A stretch of DNA of 64,000 bases from assembly GCA_000310025.1 (NCBI GenBank), contig FN649728.1, positions 596,901 to 660,900 of the forward strand. Direction: 5' to 3'. The translations under genes were made by a program, and so were the position numbers. Source of the stretch: Ectocarpus siliculosus. Lineage: Eukaryota > Sar > Phaeophyceae > Ectocarpales > Ectocarpaceae. Below the pieces are notes generated by a model. The model searched no databases. It was not told the DNA's origin and saw nothing but the letters and a program-made list of their open reading frames with translations. Below, piece by piece: positions 9,676 to 24,600 of the stretch (position 1 is the first letter of the stretch; every line of letters starts with the position of its first letter).

Positions 9676-12600
9676 GGGCTTGAGAAAAAAACGAAGGGAG
9701 GAGATAATATCAACTTGACCTGAGAGCCCAATTCTGACTTCGAGCTTTAAGCACAGAGACAGGAGGAGCTGTTTCCGATGCATGAGAGCTGTACTCAATC
9801 CATGCTTGAAGGTGCACCCATGTATCCGATACCGACATTTGTTTTATACCCCGATCCCCCTTTCGGGACGGACGCATCACTTCGTGCGGGTGGTACCGCC
9901 GCGTCTGTGGACCAATGAAGCGCTGGTACGCGGGACTCACTCTCTAGAGATGAGTATCGCTGAATACGGGGGAACTTCTGACGCCGCCCACGATTTGTTC
10001 TGCACATATGTGAGCATGCGCATCCATCGGGCGTTATTGCTTAAGTGAGGAACGAAATGTTCATGGACGAAACCAACTTGCAGAACATCAAGGAACCTTT
10101 CGAAAATCATGGGTCCCTACGGCCATTAGGATGTCGAACGGATCTCGACGCGTCTTTTTGTTCGGTTTCGCCACGGCGCCCTACATCTTGGTTACGGCAT
10201 GGGTTTGCTACCGTTGCTTCTCCTCTCCAGTTGTCGGTAAGGTTGGCGCCCGTCATTGGTGCTTTGGTCAGCGGGGCTGATGCGTCATGTTCAAATTGGT
10301 ATTGCCACCCCGTCGGCCAGCGTTTCAACGCGATGTACTGAGTACGACGGGAAATGTCAGAGACCACTCACACGAGTTCTTTGTTTGGGATCGATATGTT
10401 GACTTTACCAAGGGTCGTGCACATGTACTGCGGCGACACAATTATGCTTGTCTAAACCAATAGCCACCAATCAATGTACAGGAGGCAAGCGAAAAAATAT
10501 ATGACCTACCCGCCAGAGCCTGTCCTTCATTACCACACCTGCTACCATAATTTCGCCGCCGATGCAGTTAGGGCAGATGCCAATTTTCTTCGGTTTCTAA
10601 CGATGGCCCTGACGCCTACAGTACAACAATAAGACAACCCGCAAGACGAAGTCCGTGTACTATATGCTTACCGTCAAAGTTGAAGGTCCCCGTCATGGCC
10701 GAGAACGCTCCGACGTTTGGAGTGGGCGTGGTGAGGTCCATGACGGCGTTGTGCTTCGAGGCTGGGAACGTGGTCTTCTCGATGAAGAACGATACGTACG
10801 TGAAGCCGAACAGTTTCTCGGGGGGAGGTAGGAGTGGGTTATTCGTCGTCACCCCTGCGGATGACACCTGCTCGATGAGGTCCATTCCCTGTCCTTGTTC
10901 CAACACCTGGGTGATCTGGCAAGCACGGGTCGGTGTGTACGGGTACAAGTAGGGAGTATGTATTCGATGGGTGTACAGGAGTGGTCTCGGAAATAATGCG
11001 GTTGTAGGTGCCATCCCCTCTAACCGGCATTTTAGCGGGCAACCGGCATTGTTCAGAGTATGAAACAATTTGAATATTCCATCTGTGCCAGACGATAACA
11101 CCGGCATTATACCGGGACCACTGCTGCCGCATGGAAAAATGTGCGTTTTCAAAGCTCAAGCACAGAGGTAGACTTGGTGACTGTCGGTTTTGAGCTTGAG
11201 GGTATCTGCAAATAGGAAACGTCTAGGGTGTCACCACCTCTGGGCGATATTTGCTCGATGGTGTCCACGCTTTCATTTTGACTACTACCACATCAGGGTG
11301 ACCTGGCAATGTGATGTGGAAAAAGACACACGTTTTGGGATTACTTGTGTAGTCATGCCCGTGGATGGAAGGAAATTTTACAACAAACACTCCAACCATT
11401 AATGCCGAGACGACACGGCAATAGACTTGGCATCCCTTTCAAGTCATCCCTTTCAAGTCAGTAGGCGTGCTCGCCGATCGGTCCTCCTCGCGTCTAGTAC
11501 CAAGTACAGTGAGGTGTCTTGGGGTAAGTAGAACAAGGGCCAACCTTCATCCTATTGTGAATCGATTGCGACACGGATTTCGGTGCTTTCTGCACCCTTC
11601 ATTGAGTGCGGAATACAAGTTCAATACAACTGGGTTCTGGAGGGACCATGTGCCAGCAGTCGTGATAATTTGTGCTCTCCAGCGGAACCATGGGTGCCTT
11701 GGTATGTGCGAACAGCATGACTTGATGCCCTGCCTTGCGCGGAGCTATCACGACGCCCCCCGTAGAACACGATCTAACTCGACTTCTGTCGGTGGTTACC
11801 GGCAAATCTGGAAAGCCGTTGCCTCGGTGTAGCATTGTGTGGCGATGTTACAGACGACAAACACCTGGAAGGGGGTTTAAGTGGTACTCAGTATCATGCA
11901 GTTGCATAGGCTTCGGTGCGCGTCCACCGTTGGCCGAAAATGCAACGGTAGGAGGAAAGGGTTTTACACCATGGAAAGGTCCACGCTGGCCATCCAGTAT
12001 GCTTAAACATTCGACCGTCGTCCCTGTGGGTACGAACCGCTCCAAGGCTCGTAACTCAACAAACTGATACAGTGATCGATCATGCCACTGCCGCGACACG
12101 AGCAAAATCAAAGCTCCGGTAAGCTCATAGCGTGGTGTCACAGCGTGTTTCCGCTCTCCGACTTCACGGCGTGTATGGCGGTACCATTGGATTTTGGTTT
12201 GAACAACTCTTTCGAGTGCGCTATTCTTCGTTCGTACCACGGAGCGCCCATCGCAGGGGCGCTTGAGGTTGACGTCGCCCCCCTTCCGCGCAAGAGTAGA
12301 CACGACCGCCGGGTTGTCGCACTCCATGGCCACGTGCAGCGCGGTCTGGCCCGAGTTGTCCGGCTCATTGGGGTCCGCCCCGCTCTCGATCAGCCAGGCT
12401 GCCAAACGCTACACCGTTCGTTTTTGTTGGGGAACCCACGAGTTGTCATTTCGTTTCATTTGTTAGGGGGGCGAGGAGACGTCAGCGGGGGAAACGGGTG
12501 CAAGTGTTACGTTGACCGGATGTTCGAGTGTGCCCTTCTTTGTCTTGATTTGCCTCGTCTTCTAACGATTAATGTTCAACAATCGAGACGGGAGGGAGAT

Positions 12601-15600
12601 CCATGCTTGCGCCGGCCACGAGGTTGTTGCTTGCGTGGGATGTGCACCAGTGAAGTATTCTGCCGCGCGGCGCGAGCGGGTGTCTTGCATGCGGCAGTTC
12701 TACCGTTGACACAGGGTCCATAGACATCCGTGGGCTCGGGGGTTGTGATTTTCAGCCAGAATTCCGTGGCAACGTTTTTTCTTTGTAATGTTGGGATCGT
12801 TTAACTTCACAACAAGCGCCATCGCATCATGTAGGCAAGGCTCGACCACTTATGTGCCGATTCATTTGTTTTGTTCCCACGATTGTACTGTATCACGACT
12901 CGAGATAGAAGAACGAAAAACGTTGCACAACAACACAAAACAAAGGAGGCTCTTACATCTACACAATGACCAGAGCAAACCTCGGGGTCAACAACGAAAC
13001 CGGCGTGTTTCGTCCGTGCTTTGTCGGGGCGAGAGGGTCGATAATGTGCAAACAATCTTTACGGTCATCCGACAAGCACAAGCCTTTTCCCAACGACGCA
13101 CTTGCATAGACACGACGGACGTCCTCCCGGACAGCGTTGGTAGCCCTTGTCGCCCTCCCGTGGGACGCCTCCCGGTGCCCGCGAAATCCACAAGGCTTGC
13201 CCCCGCGAGCGCGTGTAGGGGGGTCTCGCCCTTGTTGTTGGGCAAACAAGCCAACTGCGCACGGCGCTCGACGTCGACGTAGACCAGAGGTTCTCTGTTT
13301 CAAGAGATGTCCGAACGGTAGCGCCTCCGCCATTAATACGTATGTGTTGTATGCTGAGATCTAAACCCGCCGAGTCAGATGTTTTCCGGCAGCACAAACA
13401 GGATATTGCACATGCGGTGGGAGTAAGGGGCTTGCCACAACGGGGGGGGAGGGCGCGCGGAGCAACAACCAAAACGCTGGACCCGGCGGTGTGTTGCGCA
13501 AGTACAACAGTAGCAGAAACTTGTAGGTGGGCCTGGCGTGTGGTTCTTCGCCGTCAGATGCTTCAGAGGCGCGTTCACGTTTCGCATCAATTGTCGAACC
13601 TGCGCTTGTCGTTCCTGAACTGATACAGAGCGACGACAACTCGCAAGGGCACCAGCCACTGCTGCAGCTCTCCCTCTCCCGCACAAGAAAAATGCAGCCT
13701 GCGACATTTTTTATGGATGGGATGTTGTTATTGCACAATCGAACGAGAGGTTGGCTACCAAGAGAGATAGACGTCTTACACGCGCGACAAAGGGGCTCGT
13801 TTGTTCGGAAACAGCGACCGGAGATGAAGCGGGGCATAGGAGAAAACTATGAAAAATATACAAGACGATTCGGGCCGCCGGGATGAAATTGGTAAAAGTA
13901 TGTTCGGTAGGCGCAAAGGAGATATCTGAGAGCGCTCTTTCACCCGACCTGAAGTGTCATCAATTGAAATCACAAAATCAACAGCAACAGCAACAGTAGC
14001 AACAGCGGCATTACGGAGTGGTGCTCGCACAACAACTAACCTCCCTTCCTTGTTCCTCTTGTCGAGGAGGTCGGGCGTATGAATCTCGAAGGCAAAGTCC
14101 ACCTTTTCGGACTTCTTCAGCATGGCCTTGTCCAGCTGCAAAAACAATGTTCATGCCAATTCGTCGCCGTCATCATACTAAATGCGAAACTGTCGGTGTC
14201 GGATTCATTAAGCAAGAAACTCAGTGTTGACCGAGTACCCCGCAAAGTGCGTTTGTGGGAGGCTCTGTGCGACAAAATAATCCAAGACACGTAGGCCTAC
14301 TAATCGAAAATCGGGGTGATTTGGGGGGAGGGGGGGGGTGATTTTTGGGGGGGAGGCGAGGACATATACCCATGTATCCCCGGGTTTCCCCCCGAGGCGT
14401 CGACGCTTTGGCGTTAGGTTAGGGTTAGGGTTAGGGTTAGGATTAGATTTATGAAGTCAAACGGAACCCTACAAGACCAAGGCTACGAGTAGATTTGCGA
14501 GACAATGTTCCCTGTTGTGCAGTGCTAGAAGCGGCAAGGGCAAGTTTGCAAGGCAGGTGGTGGTGTTGGATGGTTAGATGAGCTGCTTAGCTCATTTCGA
14601 ACTTTGGCCGAATGTACTGTACTTTTGTAGGAATGGGGCGCTACCGTACGTGTTTTCCTGTAGCACGGCTGAGCGTGGGGTGGCTTCTGACGAGCAGATG
14701 CGGAAGGAGTAACGAGAGCGAGGCATGCTTGCAATCCATCTAAACCATATGGTAACTTTTCGACCATTCGTGATAATTTTTCGAATTTCTCCCCCCTCCG
14801 GCGGGGGGGTATGTGTCCGGAATGTTTTTTCGCACAGACCTTTTGCTATACCTTTGATTGACCCCTGTCTGTGAGTACCAACAACCCGCCTGTGACTGGC
14901 TGTGTACACGAGAATATTTGGGTGGTCTGTACCAGAGCTCTGGACAGCTATATCTTGTTGTGTGGTTATTTTATTCTGAACCGCTAATGAAAAGATACTG
15001 TAGTTTGTTTCTTGTTTTGGGTATATTATGATTTTGAGTTCTAGGGACACAATGTAGGACTTTCTGGCCGTTGCTGTTCATCAAGATGTATTGCGTATAT
15101 CAAATACCTTGACCTCTGGAAGGAATCACACCAGGCTCTACACCTCCCTTTCATCTGTGGTCCCGGCTTCGTCTCAGCGAAATAAAACAACACGTTTCTC
15201 TATTTCAGTTTAACCTGAACGAAGAATGCATTGTTGCACCGCTACACATACCGACTACGGGATGCAGCTCTTCGAACGTTTCTGTGTGCGACCTCGATTT
15301 TCCACACAGCGAAAGAACTCACCTTGATGATCTTGGAAGGGCTCTCGTCGGTAGGCTTGTGAAAGTACATGAGACTCGTCTCTGTTAATACGCACCAGCG
15401 CTTCAACCAGCGGTCTGTTTCTCGACGCTTCCGCAGATATCCGGACCTGACGCACTCGCCGGCCATCAGCATTTTAATACCGCAACAAACAGCTTCTCCG
15501 CGGCAAAATCATGCCGGAGCGGCTGGGTTGACTCTTTAAACTACTTCATTGAGCAGTGAGAATGAAAAAGTACAACGAAATAACTCCTAGTCCCGCTCTT

Positions 15601-18600
15601 CGGAGGCAAACTGTTCACACCGACGGATGCGGCGAAGTGGCCTGAGAATACCAGACAGACGGTCAAACTGCTGCACAAGATTTTCACCCAAGAACGAAGC
15701 ACAAAGTGCTCGTTGGTACGGAGTTCGACAGCAGCACCTGACCCTTGTTGTAAAGCTAACGGTTTGGTCTTCGATGGGCTCGACGAAAAAGATCGACGCC
15801 GGTCTTCCTCAGAAATAGACTATTGCATTGGATGGGTGCGTGAACAAGTTTCTCGTCTTGCTCCTTCGGGTAGTACGACGTGACCAGCGTCTAGTGCAAA
15901 CAACGACCACGCCTCATGACTGTAGCAAGACCTACGCGGGTGTCGGTCTCAAGACCACACTTCCTGCGTCCCCCCTTGCCGTTTTCTGTGAACAACATTA
16001 GATGCACTTGTGCCTTATGGCCTGTTCTACGAAACTCTACTATGAAACAAGCCTAACAGCCACGCCGACGCGGCTCGTTTCACAGCGTCACGAAACAAAA
16101 GCATTCACACACACGTTCCACAAAATGAGTGCACTCGTATTCGAAGATGTTCTACACGGGGAGAGGAAAACATCTGGAACAGGTCTCACATGAGACAGTG
16201 CTTCGCCTTCAGGGAGGTGGGGCCACTGTTCGCCGCCCTCACACCCCTGGAGCCCCCGGCGTTGGCCTCTGCCGCCCACCTCGCTCGCTCCAGCCTGGCC
16301 GCCCGAAACACGTTTACGCTAGTGCCCACCTACAGTGGTTAACATCGATCGGTGCCCCATAGTCGACGATGAACATGTATGTACTGTTTGGCAATATTCA
16401 CAGTAGGTGTGATGTGGACAAGTGGCACAAACCAGCAGCAACAGCTGCGAGAATGTTTCGCGAACGATTTAAGGCAGCATTGACGACAACCACGGCCCAC
16501 CTGTCTCCTGGTGAGGCGCTCTGCATGCTCGGACCGATCCTTCTCTTCCACTAGCGCTTTTTCCACGTCCATGTTGTTCCGCTTGGCCAGGTACTGGCAC
16601 GATCAGCGCGAATACGAGAGCGTTTCGTGTGATATTGATCATTGCATAGACAACGGCGCACGCGCAAACAGATCCAAACATTTCCAGTCGCCCAGATACT
16701 TCGAAAAAACAACACACATTTTTCTCTTGGTACGGGTGCGTTGTTCCGAAAACCGTTTAATAGCCGGTCGACACGGTCAACTCTTGCAAGTGGAATTTAT
16801 CTCATTCTCCATTGCGTCTGCTAAAACAAACTGTGAAACGCATGCCTCGGTTCTCGAGGAGGGTCATAATCTCCGATTGGGCACACCTCACCGGTTTGGC
16901 GACTCTCCGAATTTGCCGACAGGGAGTTTTTCTCCTAATTCGAGTTTTTTTTTATCCAAACCGGTTGAGATAGTGGTGGATAATTAACTAGTTGTGGAAG
17001 GATATCTTGCTTTCTACAGGGAAATCGTTAGACCTATTAAAATGCGGCGAAGGATCTTTCCGTCTATCCCTAGGGTCGTTTTTCTGTTGCTGTTGCTGGT
17101 ATTCTTCGAAAACATGACAATTTTTGTGGGATAATTGACTTTTCCTTGAATCCAAGGCCGTCTCGATGGCTTTTCCTCGCGAGATGTTGTTGTGCTCCAA
17201 CCCTAACTCCACAAGCTGTTCCTACCTCTGCCCTCCATATGTATACAACATGTTAATGGAAGGAAACCAGCTACTCCTGCGTGACGCCATTTTTTTCTCC
17301 ATGGGTCCTGCACAGTATTCACCGACACAAACACATGTACCTAAGGATAACGTGAAGCTGGTTGAGAAGCGACATATGTATCTCTCTCCCATACTGCCGT
17401 TGTTGGTGTCCCCCGCAACGCATGAAAGAGCGTAAACTACACCAGACCACCCGGTCAACCGTTGACCTCCAAACACGAGACTGAAGCATCGCAACAAATA
17501 CGAAATATGGTGCCGTGCTGCATACCTTGACAAGCTTGTAGTCCACAGCAGAGGACGCTACGTGTACACTGGAGTTCCCCTTGGTATCCACGGCGGTTAC
17601 ATCTTCGGGAAACGCCTCGAGAAGAGCGATCACATCCATCACTCCAGACTGATCAAAATTATCAGCAGATGCATGCAGACGGGGGGTGACAGCCGGAATG
17701 CTTATGGGAGGGAGAAGAAAACTTGCTACTTGCCTTGCTCTGTACACCATCAATCACGCCGTTGGTACGGGGCAACCTGGTGTGCGTAGGTACGTTGCCC
17801 GGCGGGGGGGCAGGTTGTTGTACAAAACGACACCCGTTTAGACCCATCCCAAGCTGAAACGGATGCGAACCAACAAAACCGGTTCCACAAGTTTTGGAGC
17901 CGCAGCCGCAGCAACAGCAAGCCCGAAAAGAGGGGTTGTCAATCGAGGGATACATTTCAAAAAAACACACCTCGCATGCAGCATGCAGCAGGGTAGAGAA
18001 GCACCGGGAAGGCTTGATGGAAGCTGACATGTTGCTATCTCCTGCCTCGGTGTCGTCCTCATCACGACTGTCCCCGTCACCACCGCCGTGCGGAAACATC
18101 TCGTCCACGCCGGAACTCCCATAACGGTCTCGGACGTACAATAGCTGCGGGAACTCGGTAATAATCTTGGCCACCTGCAGGACAGAAGCAGTAGGATAGG
18201 TCACGCGGTACGCGCCGCCTCAAAATGAATCTGGGGGTCGAGAATCTTAGGGAAAGTAAAAGTACAACCATACGATGCTCAGTCAAGAATCCTGCACTAC
18301 CAACTATTCTCGGAAGTGCACTTTAGACAACCTTCGGCTACCCCACGGAGGAGAAAAGAAACGAGCTTGTGGCGAATCGAGAGCTTCTTAAGTGGTGGCG
18401 GCTTCTGCATACAGTGAATGCTTCCGACGAGCATTTCATGACAGAATAATTGGAGCCGTGGTTCATCATTCAACCGCCAACCGTGGCCTGATGAGACCGT
18501 CAACAACAGGGAGAAGAGGATCATCATCAACAACGGCGGAAGCAGTAACCACAACAACAAGAGAAGTGTACCAACCTCAGCAAGGCAGAACGTTTGAGCC

Positions 18601-21600
18601 GTGGTTTCTGCAACACAAAGCGTCATACCTCTCAGAGCATTCGACCCTCTACTACTACTGCCTTCCGTCTGCACCGCAAGGGCACGACCTATAGCCGAAC
18701 ACCCAATGAATGGCGAATTTCTCTCCCATTAGGAGAACTAAGGATAACGTGTACGGCCGGTCCCCCAACATAGTGAGCCCTGTGACGAACAGCTCCTTGC
18801 CCGACCTCTCCATAGTGCTATGATTACCACAGCTGAGATACATCAACTTGAAACGCACTAGGCACTACTTGTGCACATGTACCTCCCCCGCCAATACACC
18901 GCGCGTTGGCTACGACATCTTTCACACAACCCTCTGAGATTTCACACTCCGCACCCGTGTTTTGCGTCAGGACCTCTCGTGCCCAATGCTTTGCAGGTGA
19001 TCCAGGGAAAGCGCAGCAGTAGTCCAGGAGGGGGGAATGAAATACATACCTTTATGCACTCGCTAGGGTAAGCTGGATATACGATAATGGAAGGATCACG
19101 TAACGAGGAAACCGTACCTCGCGCACATCTCCCCTCCTTGCCGCACCGAAAACGCCAACAACACTCTTACGCAGGCTGCTGTTCCGCAGCCACGCCCGGA
19201 TGCAAAGCTGTAGCCTTGGCGCCAACAGCACCTAGTCAGGATGTGTGCGACAAAATGAGTGACGAGCACCATTTCGGAAAACACGAACAGAGTAGAGGGG
19301 CAGAAACACGCGTAACATGGTTCATATCCCGACAGGTGTGTAAGTTGAGGAATTGAAAAAATCACCCCAGATAAATCGCAGGAGAAACCAGGCAGACGTG
19401 CGTGGTGTTTGCTCCCCTCCTTCTGACGGGATGGCCGGCGCGACGGCACCTGATTTCTCCATTTGCTCTAGAATTTCGCATTCATTCTTTGGCGCTTTTT
19501 CTGTGTTGTCGGCATCGCGGAGGAAATAATGAGTTCTCCGGAATGCAGCTAGTGTATATCTTCTATTGGACTCGACACAAAGTTTCCATATTCTCCACCG
19601 AAGAAGGATACAGTGTGGACGCTTCCGATCACTGAGGGTTGGGGTGGCTACGTTTGCTAAGACGCCTTTAGCAACCGGGTTGAAGCACAACCCGGGGACT
19701 TCCACAAGAGTCCGTTGGCTGCGTGTGCCGAACCTGTTTCAAGAAGATGCTCCTCTTCGTGAAGCCCCGCAGCAGCGCCTGGATGCGGACTACCCTCCCG
19801 CGTGCAATGGCATAGCGACGCCGAGCTAGCATCCCCCGGACCAGTCCCTGCCGTGTCGTGTTGCGTAGAGTACTATTTTCACGTGCGTGCATGGAACTAT
19901 CCTGCCTGCTATACAGGTTTTAGTCGCGAGACTTTGGGTTGTCGCTTGCTGCGTGGGAGCTTGGACAAGTCGACGTGCACGCCTTGCATACACAGAAACT
20001 AAAAACGAATGAACCGAGTTTCAGTACACACGAACACATGCTTCGGTATCAACTCGGACTTCCTGTGAAGAAACAAAATCGGCGGGTTCGTCGTTGAACG
20101 TTTGGGTTTCACTTCTTCCATTGCCCCCACCCGCTCCCCTCTAAACGTATCGGGTGCAGTCTCCCGGGGAAGGGTATCAAAATGATCTGTTCTCATAGAG
20201 GCTCTCTCTCCATCTGTATATGCGTTTCTCTGCCTTCTCTTTCCCCGATCCCCCTTACTCAACCCGCCTCCCCCACTTTTTCTCGCCTGCAAGGTTGTAA
20301 CGTTGTCGACGGTCTGCTTCTTGTATACCACGGCCGAGCGCATCCGCCAAGCAGAGGCAAGGGTAGTCGACGCCCGCCGCGCACGGGTGCGGGCTTGCCC
20401 TGCCAGGAGCATACGCGCCCAAGCCTGACAAAAGGGGACGGGCGTTGAAAGCCAGAAACCCGGCCAGGGGCGTCATTTCGGTTCGAAAGTGTTTTCAGGG
20501 TGGTTTCTTATTTCCCAGTTGAGTATTTGGGAACGACATTTTCGCGCACTTGATCACTTCCAGGCTGAGCAGACTCTGTGGGAAGCCCCCATTTGTGAGA
20601 AATTGCACCAGCAAGTTGCCCACGTTCAAGTGATTTCCGATCGCACAAAGTACTTGACGATGGATAGTGTATGAAATCCGCATTGCATTCACTTGCGTGC
20701 ATGGAACTGTCCTGCCCGCCATCAGGGTTTGTCGCGAGACTTTGGGTTGTCGCTTGCTGCGTGGGAGCTTGGACAAGTCGAAGTTCACGCCTAGAATACA
20801 CAGAAACTATATACGAATGAACCGAGTTTCAGTACACACGAACACATGCTTCGGTATCAACTCGGACTTCCTGTGAAGAAACAAAATCGGCGGATTCGTC
20901 GTTGAACGTTTGGGTTTCACTTCTTCCATTGCCCCCACCCGCTCCCCTCTAAACGTATCGGGTGCAGTCTCCCGGGGAAGGGTATCAATATGATCTGTTC
21001 TCATAGAGGCTCTCTCTCCATCTGTATATGCGTTTCTCTGCCTTCTCTTTCCCCGATCCCCCTTACTCAACCCGCCTCCCCCACTTTTTCTCGCCTGCAA
21101 AGTTGTAACGTTGTCGACGGTCTGCTTCTTGTATACCACGGCCGAGCGCATCCGCCAAGCAGAGGCAAGGGTAGTCGACGCCCGCCGCGCACGGGTGCGG
21201 GCTTGCCCTGCCAGGAGCATACGTGCCCAAGCCTGACAAAAGGGGACGGGCGTTGAAAGCCAGAAACCCGGCCAGGGGCGTCATTTCGGTTCGAAAAGTG
21301 TTTTCAGGGTGGTTTCTTATTTCCCAGTTCAGATGAGTATTTGGGAACGACATTTTCGCGCACTTGATCACTTCCAAGCTGAACAGGATCTGAGAAAGCC
21401 CCCATTTGTGAGAAATTGCACCAGCAAGTTGCCCACTTTGAAGCGTTTTTCATTTGCAAAAAGGACTTGACGATGGACAGTGTGTGAAATCCGCATTTTT
21501 CTCAAGGGACATCTAGGACATGTTTGGGACTCGTGGAAACTCTCTCGCCGATGGCGGCAACCTCCAAATACAGCGCAGCGGTTCGTTCTCGCGCCCAGAA

Positions 21601-24600
21601 CCCGTCAGTGCGCTCAACGCGGTCATTTTCCCGCTCGGAAGGGGAGAACGGATTTCAGATTGGACTATTCCTACACGACGATGGAGTTTGAAACGCTCAC
21701 AAAACAATATAGAAACAGATTTTCGTGGACTTGCCAGCTGCTCGATGGCCGTGGCCCGATCAGGACACTCATGCGCTACACAATCCCAAGCGGCCGAAGA
21801 GTCCCTGGAACCTGTGAACATGTCAGCGACAGAACCCTATCAAATCCAAAGGTGGTAAGCTCGCCTGCAGCTCGGTGGCCCGACGGCCTTCCAGGGTTCG
21901 CCTGGCTGCCCTAGAACTCTCTAACGTCTTGCGGGTATTGTAGCCCCTCCAACAAGCTTGCAGCACCGTCGAGCCCGCGGTCTGTCTTTCAAGCCTCTTC
22001 CTCTGCGTGAGCCCCCTCGCCACCTTGGCGATCTGAACCTGGGCCGAGGCCCGTCTTTGTCTGTACGAACAGACGTAATGCAAGGTGAACGGCAGGAACT
22101 TGGGTTAGACCTGGCTGGGCGGAAGGGCTCCAGGAGACCAATACGACGCCGTCTTTATTGCTCTTTACCTGAAACCAACGAGACAGGCCTGTCCGAACCA
22201 TTAGAATTTTCCTTCACGGCCAGATCTACCTCGTCTCTTCTGCCTGGCGCTCGGCCTCCCGCGCTCTCAGCTCCGCCCGTTCCCGAAGAGCGTTCCGCAG
22301 ACGGTTCCGCGCGAGGAAGCTCCTCGCGGCCGCCTGCAACGACATCGATGCACGCAGCTTTCGGAAACGCCTTCGCGCGACGAAACCCCTCGCCGCAGAC
22401 TGGAGGGAAAGCGTCGCGGACAGGATTTTGGCCCTGCGGAGATCTGCGGCATGTGCTCGCCAACAGCCCTGTAGGTTTTGAGGTGTGTCGATGCACGGGC
22501 ATAGGTGAAACTCGCGGTGTGACGGATGCTCACGAATGGGGGATCCGGTGCAAGCTCAAGTTATTCTGCGCAGTTGTGGGCTGGCCGATGAACTTAGTCC
22601 AGAACAGCCCTTGCGCTGGGCACACCCCTTGTGCAGATGTGAGCAAAGGGAGCGGAAGGGGACTGTGCTTGTGCAGTCCTACTTTACGATGAACCTTTGT
22701 GGACACCAACCACGATGTAGCGTGCTCTTATCATCATAGTCGTTTTTCCAATCGGTACCAGCTCGTGCTTGAGGATGGCGGCGTTTTTCAATCCTAGGAA
22801 GGATTTGCTTGCGAACGACCGCAGCTCGTGCTCTTAGCCCCGCTGCTCCAGACTACTTTGACTCCTGTCAGAGAAGTGAATTGGAATAGGAGACACATGA
22901 ATACATCACCTGGATGCTGCAGGCCGCGGAGACGTACTTCGCCTGCAGCGCCCAGCGGAGCTTGTCGAGCGCGTTATCTCTGACGAGTTTGCATGCGGTG
23001 GAATTCGAACAGGTGGTGGAAGGTGGCAGGGGAAAAGGATGAGAATGCCGTATAGCTACCACGCTACTCGCGACGCCGGCTAGGCTTCGCTCCCCGTTCT
23101 GTTTCCTTTTTCTTCTCCATCGAGAGCTTCGCAATCTAAGCCCAGACAACGGAGCAGCATCCTTTTTCTCTGGTTGGTGGTTGTTCGACCGGGTTCTTTC
23201 GTTCCTAGCCCTTGTCCCCCCTCCTTTCCCTCCCCTCCCCTCGTACCCTTGCCCACCCCCTGTCGGCAACGATTCGTCGTATCTCACTTGAGGAAAACCC
23301 TAGTTCTACCCAGCTGAAAGTCGTCCGGTTCCAGAGCGAAGCTGCAGATCTCCCTGCACATGACGCGCGCCTCCTCCTCGGAGCACGTCTCCGGGGAGAG
23401 TGTGCCCCCGGCCTTCCATTCCGCGAGGACCCGAAAATTGCGGTACATCTCTACGTAGTCGAGCCTGAGCGGATATGCCTCTCGCCGGATGCGAACCACC
23501 TATTTTTTTCATGTTGGACGACGGCGACGTTTTTTTTTACGGAACCGATGAAGCGTTGAAAAACCTCCACGTTCTGTGGGTCCGGCATCGATAATTGTTG
23601 TCATCATTCGCTGCGTAACTTGCACCCTTCGCAGGGTTTGGTTCGCTGCTGTGGTCCGTCACACGGTCGTCGGGTTTCGAAGACCTGCTCCCGAAACAAC
23701 ACGATTCTTAAGAGTGGTGATATTGTAGGACTGTTGCCAAGGAAAATAACATAACCTCTTGGGGGACAGCTTCAGATGGAGCAGTATGATCAACTGCATG
23801 GTAAATCACTTCTTGAGCGACGGCTCCAGATGGAACAGTAATCAACTGCATGGAACCCGAGGAGAGACACGTCCGCTTCGAGCGCCATGTTTTCGTCTGA
23901 TCTTTCCGTGTGCTGGTTTAGTTAGTGCAGACGCTGTATTTCGTGACGTTCCCGGCCACCAGAAGTCGTGACTCGGGGAGAGGTGTTCTATTGTAGTTGC
24001 TCCTCTAGTTTCCAGGGTGTAGTACCGACCTTACAACGACGGGACGTGTTCTTGAGCGGAGGCTCAACCTCTTCGGGAAACGACAGTTGGATAAGTCATC
24101 CCGTGCTTCACTAGGTAATTCAAGGATAGAGGCGTGAAGTAGTCTCCCTTCGGCACAGGCTTCTTGTGATACTTCCGATTTTCTGGCCACAAACGTTTCC
24201 GTGCCTCGTTCCCTTTTCTGGACATAGTCGTTGCCCGGGATTCGTTTGGCGAACGGTCAGTTTCTCTTCGCCGCTTCGGCTTGGTGTGCGCCATACATGC
24301 ACTCACTGCAGGTAGCAACATACCTCGGTACGGGGAAGCAGAAGCAGACGTGATCGATGTGTAGTGTCTGTTGACGCGAACGAATTTTCCTAGCGGTTAA
24401 TCGTGTTGTTGTCGGCATAGCTTATCGTTGCACACGCAGCGTAAATCCTTGCACCGTGCGGCCGGGTGCAGAATCACCCGGATGATACAAGTCATGGACA
24501 CAAAGCACGCGATAACCGCGTCATTCTGTCGTTGGGTTTCAATTCCACGGGTGTTCGATTTGTCTGAGGTGCTTCGTCGCCGGGGGGTTCGAGCAAGGGA

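Noticed and set aside
8741-9718. 325-residue open frame on the plus strand
   Set aside because: It overlaps C2-like exons of myosin A on the other strand, has no motif, and is low-complexity Pro/Arg-rich where it mirrors the Gly-rich loop. It is a shadow frame.
19450-19500. possible tail exon after the myosin A neck
   Set aside because: The acceptor ACACAG would continue from the phase-0 end at 19734 into an in-frame stop, so this exon is not supported as read.
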